A model generated the notes under the pieces. That model made no database searches. It saw nothing but the letters and a program-made list of their open reading frames with translations, and was not told where the DNA came from. From Chitinophaga niabensis (GTDB lineage: Bacteria > Bacteroidota > Bacteroidia > Chitinophagales > Chitinophagaceae), in assembly GCF_039545795.1 (NCBI RefSeq), contig NZ_CP154260.1, positions 5,275,001 to 5,339,000 of the forward strand: a stretch of DNA of 64,000 nt, written 5' to 3'. This document shows, one piece after another, positions 1 to 8,194 of this stretch (the stretch's first letter is position 1; every line of letters begins with the position of its first letter). The position numbers and the translations under genes were made by a program.

Positions 1-558
1 GCCGCCACCTGGACGGACATTAGCAGCAAAGCAACATTCTCTGCCGGAAAAGACAGTGTATCATCCGGCCTTATCAGCCTGAAGCCTTATGTCAACGCAC
101 AAAAGCCTTCCTCACTGATCTATGTGGCATTCAGATATACGGATTACAAAAAAGCACAGGGACAGAACAGATGGGTGATCCGCACTTTCAGCGCCAACAA
201 CATTGCACCGGATGGAACGGTAACCCCTATGGCGGTAATGTCCACCGGAGGCTGGCAGCAGGTGAACTTCAAAAACACCGCTTTCGTCTGGAGCCTCTCC
301 GCCGCACAATTGCTCATGCCAAGCAGCGCAGCTACCGCAGATGATAATGAAGACTGGGCCATCAGCAAAGGATTTGATCCTACCTATATTAAACAGGATG
401 TAGGTACAGCACTCAAGAACATCAGCACCGTTTTACCAGAATATGGGTATGTGTTTACACAACCCGGTACCTATAAAGTTGTATTTGAAGGATCCTCCGT
501 ACGTTATAATGGCGAACAAAGGACAACGAGAGAAGTGACATTAACTATTACGCCATGA
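1..558 (+). CDS. DUF5017-type surface lipoprotein, C-terminal part
   Basis: The gene enters the window from the left; frame 1 is open from base 1 and stops at 558, giving the last 185 residues. The fragment is a secreted-type beta-rich sequence with no enzyme motif. The stretch reading SLIYVAFRY, the ITF/RTF strand pattern and the closing segment about a chain being passed on as strands (VTLTITP end) resemble the C-terminal domain of DUF5017 proteins, which sit beside SusC/SusD pairs in Bacteroidota carbohydrate loci and are thought to be surface glycan-binding lipoproteins (SusE/F position). Its stop overlaps the start of the symporter gene by ATGA, so the two are translationally coupled. 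This suggests that a SusC/SusD pair lies just left of the window. The family call is from memory of sequence patterns; that it is a real, truncated coding region is certain. Confidence 0.7.
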   Translation, partial: AATWTDISSKATFSAGKDSVSSGLISLKPYVNAQKPSSLIYVAFRYTDYKKAQGQNRWVIRTFSANNIAPDGTVTPMAVMSTGGWQQVNFKNTAFVWSLSAAQLLMPSSAATADDNEDWAISKGFDPTYIKQDVGTALKNISTVLPEYGYVFTQPGTYKVVFEGSSVRYNGEQRTTREVTLTITP

Positions 559-2240
559 ATGCAGTGATTGATACATCTGTTATTGTAGTATTTTCCATCT
601 TTATCATGCTGGTCGGTTTCTCGTTTTCGAGGACCGGCCGCAATTTGAAATCTTTTTTTGCCGCAGGAGAAGCCGTGCCCTGGTTTATCGGGGGATTATC
701 TTTATTCATGAGCTTCTTCTCCGCCGGCACCTTTGTAGCCTGGGGTTCCATTGCCTATAAATATGGCTGGGTAGCCATCACCATTCAATGGACCATGTGT
801 ATCGGCGGATTGGTAACAGGTTTATACCTGGCACCCAAATGGAAAGCCACCGGAAACCTCACAGCCGCTGAATTTATCCGGGAACGTTTGGGAGAAGCGG
901 TACAAAAAAGTTACATCTACATTTTCATGATCGTATCACTGCTGATCAAAGGATCAGTATTGTACTCCGTTGCGCGGCTCGTCAGTTCATCCCTTGGATT
1001 TCCACTGATGCCCAGCACCGTGGTATTGGGATTATTCATGATCGCCTACACCGCTGTGGGTGGGTTATGGGCAGTGATGGTAACAGACATCCTGCAGTTT
1101 GTGATCCTCACAGCCGCCATCCTCATCATCATTCCATTGGCATTTGATGCAGCAGGTGGTGTGGAACATTTCATTAAATTCTCCCCACAGGGTTTCTTTG
1201 ATGTGGTGAATGGTGAATATACCTGGGGTTTTATACTGGCGTTTGCTTTATATCACATCTTCTATATCGGTGGTAACTGGACTTTCGTGCAACGTTACAC
1301 CAGTGTGGATACGCCAAAGTCGGCTTCCAAAGTGGCATATCTTTTTGCCGGTCTTTATATTATCAGTCCTGTGTTGTGGATGTTACCACCGATGGTATAC
1401 AAAACCATCAACCCCGGTTTGCAGGGTCTGGATACAGAGAATGCTTACCTCATGATCTGCCAGCATGTATTGCCCGCAGGGCTGATGGGGCTGATCTTAA
1501 CAGGAATGTATTTCTCTACTTCCGCATCTGCCAATACCGCTCTGAATGTAGTATCTGCTGTATTCACGAACGACATCTACAAAGGTTCCATCAACCCGAA
1601 AGCTTCTGATAAAAAACTGATGAGTGTAGCCCGCATCTCCTCCTGGTTCTTTGGATTGGGGATGATCGTAGTGGCTTTGATCGTTCCCTACATCGGAGGG
1701 ATCGTTGAATTCACCTTGAGCATTGGCGCCATCACTGGCGGGCCATTGCTCGCTCCACCGCTTTGGGCTTTATTCTCCAAACGCCTTACCGGAAAGGTAA
1801 CATTATATGTAACCGGTATCAGCCTGGCTGCTAACCTCGTATTTAAAATGCTCCTGCCTTTCCTCGCAGATTATAAACTGAGCCGTGCAAATGAAATGCT
1901 GCTGGGTGTTGGCCTGCCATTCCTTATACTGGCCCTGTATGAGATCTATGCTTATTACAAAGGCCAGCATGCCAGTGCGGAATACCTTCATCTGAAAGCC
2001 TTGAAAGCCCAGCGTAAAGCATCACCTGTAGAGGTTAGCGTGGAAGAAGCTTTTGAGATAAAGAAGCAGAATAAGTTCGGGTTGAAGGTGATTGCTTTCT
2101 CCCTTTGTTTCATTGCAATACTGTTATACATCCTGTGCTTTTTCTCTGCAGGAAGTGCATCACTGGTTGCCGGTATTGCCACTGTTATACTCTTAACTTC
2201 CCTGATCCCTTTACGGGCAGCAGGAAAAGTGAAATTATGA
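555..2240 (+). CDS. Sodium:solute symporter (SSS family)
   Basis: 561-residue inner-membrane protein with about 13-14 hydrophobic helices and no signal peptide. The N-terminal half carries the SSS hallmarks: the run ending in AGEAVPWFIGGLSLFMSFFSAGTF in the second and third helices, and the conserved GGLWAV and TDILQFV helix near residues 165-185. The family imports a sugar, sugar acid, nucleoside or similar solute together with Na+. The start ATG overlaps the preceding stop (ATGA), and the stop overlaps the next start in the same way, so the gene is locked into an operon with a surface lipoprotein upstream and three large periplasmic proteins downstream. The likely substrate is the product released by those proteins; it cannot be read from the sequence. 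The last 70 residues form a cytoplasmic stretch (KKQNKFGLK) followed by two extra helices, a common variation in Bacteroidota SSS proteins. Confidence 0.9.
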   Translation: MNAVIDTSVIVVFSIFIMLVGFSFSRTGRNLKSFFAAGEAVPWFIGGLSLFMSFFSAGTFVAWGSIAYKYGWVAITIQWTMCIGGLVTGLYLAPKWKATGNLTAAEFIRERLGEAVQKSYIYIFMIVSLLIKGSVLYSVARLVSSSLGFPLMPSTVVLGLFMIAYTAVGGLWAVMVTDILQFVILTAAILIIIPLAFDAAGGVEHFIKFSPQGFFDVVNGEYTWGFILAFALYHIFYIGGNWTFVQRYTSVDTPKSASKVAYLFAGLYIISPVLWMLPPMVYKTINPGLQGLDTENAYLMICQHVLPAGLMGLILTGMYFSTSASANTALNVVSAVFTNDIYKGSINPKASDKKLMSVARISSWFFGLGMIVVALIVPYIGGIVEFTLSIGAITGGPLLAPPLWALFSKRLTGKVTLYVTGISLAANLVFKMLLPFLADYKLSRANEMLLGVGLPFLILALYEIYAYYKGQHASAEYLHLKALKAQRKASPVEVSVEEAFEIKKQNKFGLKVIAFSLCFIAILLYILCFFSAGSASLVAGIATVILLTSLIPLRAAGKVKL

Positions 2241-4714
2241 TAAGATGTTTGCTCTTCGCAGGTCTGTTGATGGGAACCTCTGCTTCGGCGCAGGTGTCCC
2301 TGAAAAGTAATGCCTTGCAATTACAATGGACGAAAAACACGGACGGCTGGAAAATTAACCAGCTGGCTGTTAAAAATAAAAGCACCTGGGTAACATTGCC
2401 TGCCCCAAGTGGTGAATATACTTTGCTGTATACGGAGAAGTTACCTGATTCCACATTCAACAATAACTTCCCGGAACGGCAATACCATTACATCATTCCG
2501 CTGTGGAATGCTTTGATACAACCTGTGCCCATGAACACCGCAGGGCAGGCTGTACATTTCTACCCCTCAGATGCAACAAAGTCCGGCAACGGCATTGTCT
2601 TCAAGAACCATTCTCAGCAGGCAGACATTTCAGCCGTATGGCAGATAGATCCCAACTACCCATCTGATATCCGGGTAAAGATCACCTTAACAGCCAAACA
2701 GACCGGTTACTTTTCACTTGCCACACCTACCGTGGCCACTATCATGGAAAAAGAACTGGCATGGGCCGGCATTCCCGGATACTTCCAAAGCAATGCACTG
2801 GAACATGACTTCATCAAAGCGAATGTTTACATGCAGGGTATCCCGGATAAACCGGTGATCGTAAGAGAAAGAACGGCCGCCACATTATCGCCTTTCATCT
2901 CTGCAAAAAATAACATCACCCTCGCCGTGATCCCTGATCCCGGCATAGGAAGAGATCCCTGGGAGAAGAATGCCAAAACACAATCCACCTGGCAGTTAGG
3001 CCTTTCCTTAATGAACAGGAAAGCCCTGCTCACGCCTACCGCCTATCATCCCGTATTAGGAGAGAAAGGTTCCCTGATGCAAAAAGGTGATACCGTTTCT
3101 TTCTCTTTCAGATACACTATTCAATATGCAGATTGGTACACCGTTTACAAACATGCTGTAAATGATGTGTATCGTTTTGCTGATTTCCTCGCACTGAAAA
3201 AAACATCCCAGTCACTCACCAGCCGCATCTTGTCCATGCACAAATACCTGGTGGACGCCAAAACCTCTCTCTGGAGAACAGAAGAATACAAAGGACTCAC
3301 CATTGGCGCACAAGCTTACCTGGGTGGTGTATACGGCTCTGAGAAAGACGCCATGAAAAATTCCGATTACGGCGCCATGTGGATGCTGGCGAACATCACC
3401 AATGATCCAGCATTAAAGAAAGACCGCCTCCCTTATGCAAGGAATTTCAAATTGCAGCAACAGGACCTTACACCGGGTTTCTTTTACGGCGCAGCAGCAG
3501 GCCAATACTACCTCTCCAAAAGCAAACGGTTCACGGAAGAATGGGGCCCTTATGTAGAGCCCATCGGAACAACCTACTATGTATTAATGGATGCAGGAAA
3601 TGTACTGTTATTCCAGCCAAAGGACAGCGCATTAAAACACACTTTACAACTGGCAGCAGATAAGCTGTTAGGATGGATGGACAATAACGGCCAATGGCAG
3701 GTAGCATATGATCATGCCACACAGGCACCCATGTTCAAAGAAGTGGAAGACCTTCGCCCTACGTTCTACGGCCTGCTCATTGCATACAAAATACTCCACA
3801 ACAAAAAATACCTCAATGCTGCAAAAAAAGGCGCTGACTGGTATATAAAAAATGCCGTTGAAAAAGGCCGCTTCCTGGGCGTATGCGGCGACACGCGTTT
3901 TGTGCCTGATTTTGCCACCGCACAAAGTGCACAGGCATTACTGGAACTCTACGATGTAACAAAAGAAAAGCAATACCTGCAGGCAGCCATCCAAACTGCC
4001 CGCTTATATACCACTTCCATTTACACCCATCCTATTCCTACTACACAGGAAAAAATAGTGAATGGCGTAAAACGCCAGGATTGGGAAATAAGCCAGGCAG
4101 GTTTAAGTTTTGAACATGGCGGCACATTAGGTTCTGCGAATCACCGTGGCCCTATCCTCTTAGCCAGCCATGCCGGCATGTTTGTAAGGATGTTCACCAT
4201 CACCCGGGATTCCCTTTTCCTGCAAATGGCCCGTGCGGCGGCATTAGGCAGGGATGCTTTTGTGGATAAAGAAACCAGCGTGGCTTCCTATTACTGGGAT
4301 GTGATGAATAAAGGTGCAGGCCCTTATCCTCACCATGCCTGGTGGCAGATAGGATGGATCACGGATTACCTGCTGGCAGAAGCGGAAATGCGTTCCGGCG
4401 GACAGGTAAAATTCCCAAGAGGTTTTATCACACCTAAAGTAGGGCCGCATCAATCTTATGGTTTTGCACCCGGAAAAGTAAACGGCGTAACTGCAGACCT
4501 TATACTGGAAGAAGGTATGCTTAAAACCACCAGTCCTTATCTCGATTACTACTGCGCCATTAACCGGCAGCAAAAGAAATTATTCTTCATCCTGTTGAAT
4601 AATGATGATGAGCAACTGGAAACAACTATTCAAATACCAGCAAAAGCTGATTCCGGTGTTGCATTGAAAATAGCACCATACGGCATCAAGGTACTGGAGA
4701 TAAATTACAAGTAA
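2237..4714 (+). CDS. Large secreted protein, paralogue 1 of 3 (predicted helical-toroid carbohydrate-active enzyme)
   Basis: 825 residues from ATG 2237, which overlaps the symporter stop as ATGA and begins a clean signal peptide (cut after SASA, near residue 18). An in-frame ATG at 2105 would put 44 extra residues, without export signal, in front and is not used. Residues ~20-330 look beta-rich, ~335-740 are alpha-helical with repeated pairs of the type LYDVTKEKQYLQAA, and the last ~80 are beta-rich. This is the usual architecture of (alpha/alpha) toroid glycoside hydrolases and lyases. Motifs shared with the next two genes: SQAGLSFEHGG (residues 619-629) and HHAWW (699-703) followed by TDYLLAEAEMRSGGQVKFP. 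I do not recognise a named GH or PL family, so substrate and chemistry are unknown. It lacks the N-terminal CBM-like domain of paralogue 2 and the extra C-terminal domain of both others. Confidence 0.75.
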   Translation: MIRCLLFAGLLMGTSASAQVSLKSNALQLQWTKNTDGWKINQLAVKNKSTWVTLPAPSGEYTLLYTEKLPDSTFNNNFPERQYHYIIPLWNALIQPVPMNTAGQAVHFYPSDATKSGNGIVFKNHSQQADISAVWQIDPNYPSDIRVKITLTAKQTGYFSLATPTVATIMEKELAWAGIPGYFQSNALEHDFIKANVYMQGIPDKPVIVRERTAATLSPFISAKNNITLAVIPDPGIGRDPWEKNAKTQSTWQLGLSLMNRKALLTPTAYHPVLGEKGSLMQKGDTVSFSFRYTIQYADWYTVYKHAVNDVYRFADFLALKKTSQSLTSRILSMHKYLVDAKTSLWRTEEYKGLTIGAQAYLGGVYGSEKDAMKNSDYGAMWMLANITNDPALKKDRLPYARNFKLQQQDLTPGFFYGAAAGQYYLSKSKRFTEEWGPYVEPIGTTYYVLMDAGNVLLFQPKDSALKHTLQLAADKLLGWMDNNGQWQVAYDHATQAPMFKEVEDLRPTFYGLLIAYKILHNKKYLNAAKKGADWYIKNAVEKGRFLGVCGDTRFVPDFATAQSAQALLELYDVTKEKQYLQAAIQTARLYTTSIYTHPIPTTQEKIVNGVKRQDWEISQAGLSFEHGGTLGSANHRGPILLASHAGMFVRMFTITRDSLFLQMARAAALGRDAFVDKETSVASYYWDVMNKGAGPYPHHAWWQIGWITDYLLAEAEMRSGGQVKFPRGFITPKVGPHQSYGFAPGKVNGVTADLILEEGMLKTTSPYLDYYCAINRQQKKLFFILLNNDDEQLETTIQIPAKADSGVALKIAPYGIKVLEINYK

Positions 4715-4718
4715 ACGC

Positions 4719-7700
4719 ATGAGCAAACATCATTACCTGTTCTTAACAGCCTGTTTATTCAGTGCGTCTGCGCTTCATGCGCAACAGAGTTACTTTATAG
4801 AAGCTGAGGATTTCAATTTCAAAGGAGGTTGGATGGCTGAAAAGCCAGTAGGCGGTGTGAACATTTCCAACAACAACATCCTGCGCGTATTGGGCGGAAA
4901 GGTGAAAGCAGCAGATGCTATTGCAGTGATCCGTGTAAAAACAGCGGGTAATTATACGGTGTGGGTACGCTCCATAGATTATCCTGCCAACAATCCCGGC
5001 ACTCGTTTATTTCGCGTAGCCGTGAATGAACAGGCCCTGGAAGAATCCGGCAAACATGGAAAAGATAGTTATTACTGGGAAAATGCAGGATCCGCCAAAA
5101 TGGATACCGGTGAGAATGTGATCCGTTTACAGGATTCAAGAGGAAACTTCGGCAGATGTGATGCGGTACTGTTGACAACAGAAGCCTTCAATCCCAATGA
5201 ACAGGAATTAACCCGCCTGCAGAAGTTCAAAACAGTACAGATAGCGGTAAAAGCCAATCCTGCAAGCCTTCCTGTTACCATCCCTCCCGCAACGATAAAG
5301 AGCGATGCCCCTGTGCTGGCTGCCATCAGTAATGAGTATATGCGGTTTCAATTTTTCAAAGCAGACAATGAACGGATCGCATCGCGCACAGATCTAAAAC
5401 AGCATGGCAAATGGAACAGCATCAATGCAGCCAATGAAGAGAACAGGATATTATTGATCAGTGCAGAGGCTCCGCAGATCGGCTTTGGTAATTTCTTCCC
5501 TTCCTGGAATGGTTCTATTGGTTTCAGTAGTTTCACCAGCAAAGGAAAATCGTACACTATCCTTGAACCGGAGAACCTGAAGAATCCTTTCCTCGCAGGA
5601 AAGCTCACCGCATTTATTCCTTCCTCCGTAAAAAAGATCAATGATCATACACTGGAAGTAAGTTATCGCGCAGAAGATGGCCAAACCATGCAGGGTACCT
5701 GGCAATTAGCCGCACACCATCTTACCCTCACACTGCAATACACACCAAAACAGAGTGCCTATTACAGCCTGGTTGTTGCTGCTTTCCAGGGAGTATCCAA
5801 AGATAAAGTAACACAGATCCAGCTTCCGCCAATGTTCCAATACCAGCGTATTCCGGAACAACCGGTAATGCTGCCTTCCGCCCTCATGCCACAACCATTG
5901 GCCATGATGGAGATGAAAAACGAACAGGGCATACTTACCACTTTTATTACCCGTGCCGCTACTGATTATCCATTGGACTGGGGAGTATCAAACCGTTCAA
6001 AGATCGGTTTCAGTATTAAGAATGAAAGGAACGAAGTACAGCCTGTTGCCCTCTCCCCCATGTTAGGATTGGACGATTCTAAAATAGCTGCTGCCCAAAC
6101 AATAAAGCGCACTTTCATTATGGGCGCCGTAACAGCTAACTGGAATGACGCACTGGAATATATCTCAGACAGCATTTTTAAAGTAAAAGATTACCGCAGT
6201 CAGGCTAACACTTCTCTCACGAATACTGCATTCAATATCATCGATCTGATCAAAAATGATAATGCTGCCGGTTGGGATGCCACGCTGAAAGGATTTTATG
6301 ATATAGAAGCCGAACCAAAGGGAGCACCTACAGTTGTACAATCTTCTCCGCTGGCAGTGATCTCTGCTGCTATACTTGGCAGGGATGAAGACCTCTACAT
6401 CAAACGCGCATTACCTGCTATTGAATACACCTTATCCCGCAGCGGTTTCAGATCAAACAATGATCCTAAGAACAAGAAAACGGTACTGAGCCCTTATAAC
6501 TCACAGTTCACCACTGCTTATTACGAAGGACTGGATCAGTTACTAGGCAACGCCAATCCCTGGCTGAAAAAAATAGCGCTGCCGGATAATAAGATCAGGC
6601 CCGCCAAAGGTTACTCCGTAATAGTACCGGATTTCTCACAAGACCTTGCAGCATATCGTCTAACAAAAGACACAAAGTGGTTGCAATCTGCCAAAGAAAA
6701 AGCCACTGCTTTCCTCAGGGATGAAGTATACGGCACCAAAACTGTTCCACTCACAAAACAGCCTTTTTACAATACCTCCTTTTACGCCAATTGGTGGGAC
6801 CTCACAGATCTTTACGATGTTACCCGTGACACCACCTTCTTAAACGCAGCCGCTGCAGCAGCCTTTCAAACCCTGATCGGCGTACGCACTTATCCTGCTG
6901 TAGAAGATGAGTTACAAACCATCCACCCCGGAAATACTTATGAAGGAAACACCACCATGTGGTGGAAAGGAGGAGAAAAATACCGCCTCGGTTTCCCCCG
7001 GCAGACCAATGATGCCCCGGAGAAAAAAGTACCGCAGGCACTCGTATCTCCCGTTGGCCTTGGATTTGAACAACCTTATACTTTCTTCAATCCGGGTACG
7101 CTGGTGCGCCATGTATACATGAGCAGCTGGGCGCCACATCTCTTACGTTTATTTGGTCCGGACAAAAGAAAAATATTTGAGACCTATGCCCGTAATGCCG
7201 TGATAGGAAGATTCACAAACTATCCCGGCTATTACGCCACCGGTTTCACAGACATTCCCATGCAGCCGGATTTCCCTTATAAAGGCCCCGATGTAAGTTC
7301 TATCTATTACCACCACATACCACCACACCTGGCCTTCACACTGGATTTCCTGGTCACGGAAGCCATGCAGCGCTCAAACGGGAAAGTGAGTTTCCCTTAT
7401 GGCAAACAGGATGGTTTTGTATGGTTCAACAACAGGATCTTCGGCGGCGGTAAAGGCAGTATACTGGACGATAAAGCAGTCAGCCTCTGGATGAAGAAAG
7501 ACCTGGTACAGGTAGATAAACCGGAAGTGAATTACATCACCGGTATCTCTGACGACCGTTTCTGGATCATACTCCTAAATGAAGCACACCAGGAATTATC
7601 CTGCAAAATAGATCTCAGTAAAGAAGTACCCGTAAAAGATCATACCGATGCCACTTATTACGCACAGCCTGATGCTGCGCCTGCCATAGCAAAAATGGAG

Positions 7701-8078
7701 GGAAGGGCACTGAATGTAAAGCTGCATGCGACCGGCTTTACGGCTCTTTCTTTTCCGCTGGCAGCCAAACAGGCTATACAAAAAGCAGTGCCGCTGAAAG
7801 AGGGCATGCAGGTATATGATCTGGGTGCACCGTTGGGAAAATTCTATGCTTTCAGGATCAGGTCTCCCTTTGGATGGGATTCCGTATATGGCTTCCTGGA
7901 AAATAACCCCGGTGCCGGTACAGTGGTTACCGTATTGATCAACAACCTGGAAGAAATTAAGAACACCACGCCTTACGAATGGAGCCATCACCCACTTACA
8001 TCAAAAGAGAAAGTGGAAATAAAGGTGCATGTAAAAACACCGGATGGAAGTGTAAAGGAAGGCGTGCTCAATTTATAA
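4719..8078 (+). CDS. Large secreted protein, paralogue 2 of 3, with N-terminal CBM-like domain
   Basis: 1119 residues, starting 4 bases after the previous stop, with a signal peptide (cut near residue 21, after ALHA). Residues ~24-155 form a jelly-roll domain beginning YFIEAEDF and ending DAVLLTTE, typical of CBM6/35-like modules or the N-terminal domain found on polysaccharide-degrading enzymes. A beta-rich region (~185-480) is followed by a helical toroid (~485-900) with the repeat LYDVTRDTTFLNAAA, the motif SPVGLGFEQ (777-785) and YYHHIPPHLAFTLDFLVTEA (Y863 onward), all aligned with the neighbours. A beta-sandwich and an extra ~100-residue C-terminal domain close the protein. Conserved Glu in the GLGFE motif and His in YYHH are candidate catalytic or binding residues (inference). 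No named family recognised; a periplasmic or surface hydrolase or lyase is the most likely role. Confidence 0.75.
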   Translation: MSKHHYLFLTACLFSASALHAQQSYFIEAEDFNFKGGWMAEKPVGGVNISNNNILRVLGGKVKAADAIAVIRVKTAGNYTVWVRSIDYPANNPGTRLFRVAVNEQALEESGKHGKDSYYWENAGSAKMDTGENVIRLQDSRGNFGRCDAVLLTTEAFNPNEQELTRLQKFKTVQIAVKANPASLPVTIPPATIKSDAPVLAAISNEYMRFQFFKADNERIASRTDLKQHGKWNSINAANEENRILLISAEAPQIGFGNFFPSWNGSIGFSSFTSKGKSYTILEPENLKNPFLAGKLTAFIPSSVKKINDHTLEVSYRAEDGQTMQGTWQLAAHHLTLTLQYTPKQSAYYSLVVAAFQGVSKDKVTQIQLPPMFQYQRIPEQPVMLPSALMPQPLAMMEMKNEQGILTTFITRAATDYPLDWGVSNRSKIGFSIKNERNEVQPVALSPMLGLDDSKIAAAQTIKRTFIMGAVTANWNDALEYISDSIFKVKDYRSQANTSLTNTAFNIIDLIKNDNAAGWDATLKGFYDIEAEPKGAPTVVQSSPLAVISAAILGRDEDLYIKRALPAIEYTLSRSGFRSNNDPKNKKTVLSPYNSQFTTAYYEGLDQLLGNANPWLKKIALPDNKIRPAKGYSVIVPDFSQDLAAYRLTKDTKWLQSAKEKATAFLRDEVYGTKTVPLTKQPFYNTSFYANWWDLTDLYDVTRDTTFLNAAAAAAFQTLIGVRTYPAVEDELQTIHPGNTYEGNTTMWWKGGEKYRLGFPRQTNDAPEKKVPQALVSPVGLGFEQPYTFFNPGTLVRHVYMSSWAPHLLRLFGPDKRKIFETYARNAVIGRFTNYPGYYATGFTDIPMQPDFPYKGPDVSSIYYHHIPPHLAFTLDFLVTEAMQRSNGKVSFPYGKQDGFVWFNNRIFGGGKGSILDDKAVSLWMKKDLVQVDKPEVNYITGISDDRFWIILLNEAHQELSCKIDLSKEVPVKDHTDATYYAQPDAAPAIAKMEGRALNVKLHATGFTALSFPLAAKQAIQKAVPLKEGMQVYDLGAPLGKFYAFRIRSPFGWDSVYGFLENNPGAGTVVTVLINNLEEIKNTTPYEWSHHPLTSKEKVEIKVHVKTPDGSVKEGVLNL

Positions 8079-8099
8079 ACGGAAGCTGCAACAGTTGAT

Positions 8100-8130
8100 G
8101 GGAATGTTCCCGCAATTTGGGAATGTTCCC
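8100..8130. promoter_or_regulatory. Pair of identical 12-bp palindromes, candidate operator
   Basis: GGGAATGTTCCC occurs at 8100-8111 and again at 8119-8130, 19 bp apart centre to centre, in the 116-bp gap between paralogues 2 and 3. Each is a perfect GGGAA-NN-TTCCC inverted repeat. Two identical dyads about two helical turns apart are the usual form of a site for a dimeric regulator; as RNA, TTCCC of the first can also pair with GGGAA of the second. Further downstream TAAATTTG (8177-8184) matches the TAnnTTTG -7 element but has no clear -33 partner and lies only 10 bases before the ATG. No regulator gene is adjacent, so function is inferred from symmetry alone. Confidence 0.4.
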
Positions 8131-8194
8131 ACCTGATTTAAGCAAGCGGATCGTAAGCGCGGAACAGGTAGGGTCTTAAATTTGAAAACACTTT

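Noticed and set aside
2105..2236. Upstream in-frame start for paralogue 1
   Set aside because: Would overlap the symporter gene by 136 bp and place a non-signal stretch before a clear signal peptide; the ATGA overlap at 2237 is preferred.
8177..8184. TAAATTTG as promoter for paralogue 3
   Set aside because: Matches the -7 consensus, but is only 10 bp from the ATG and lacks a -33 partner; listed only as part of the palindrome region.
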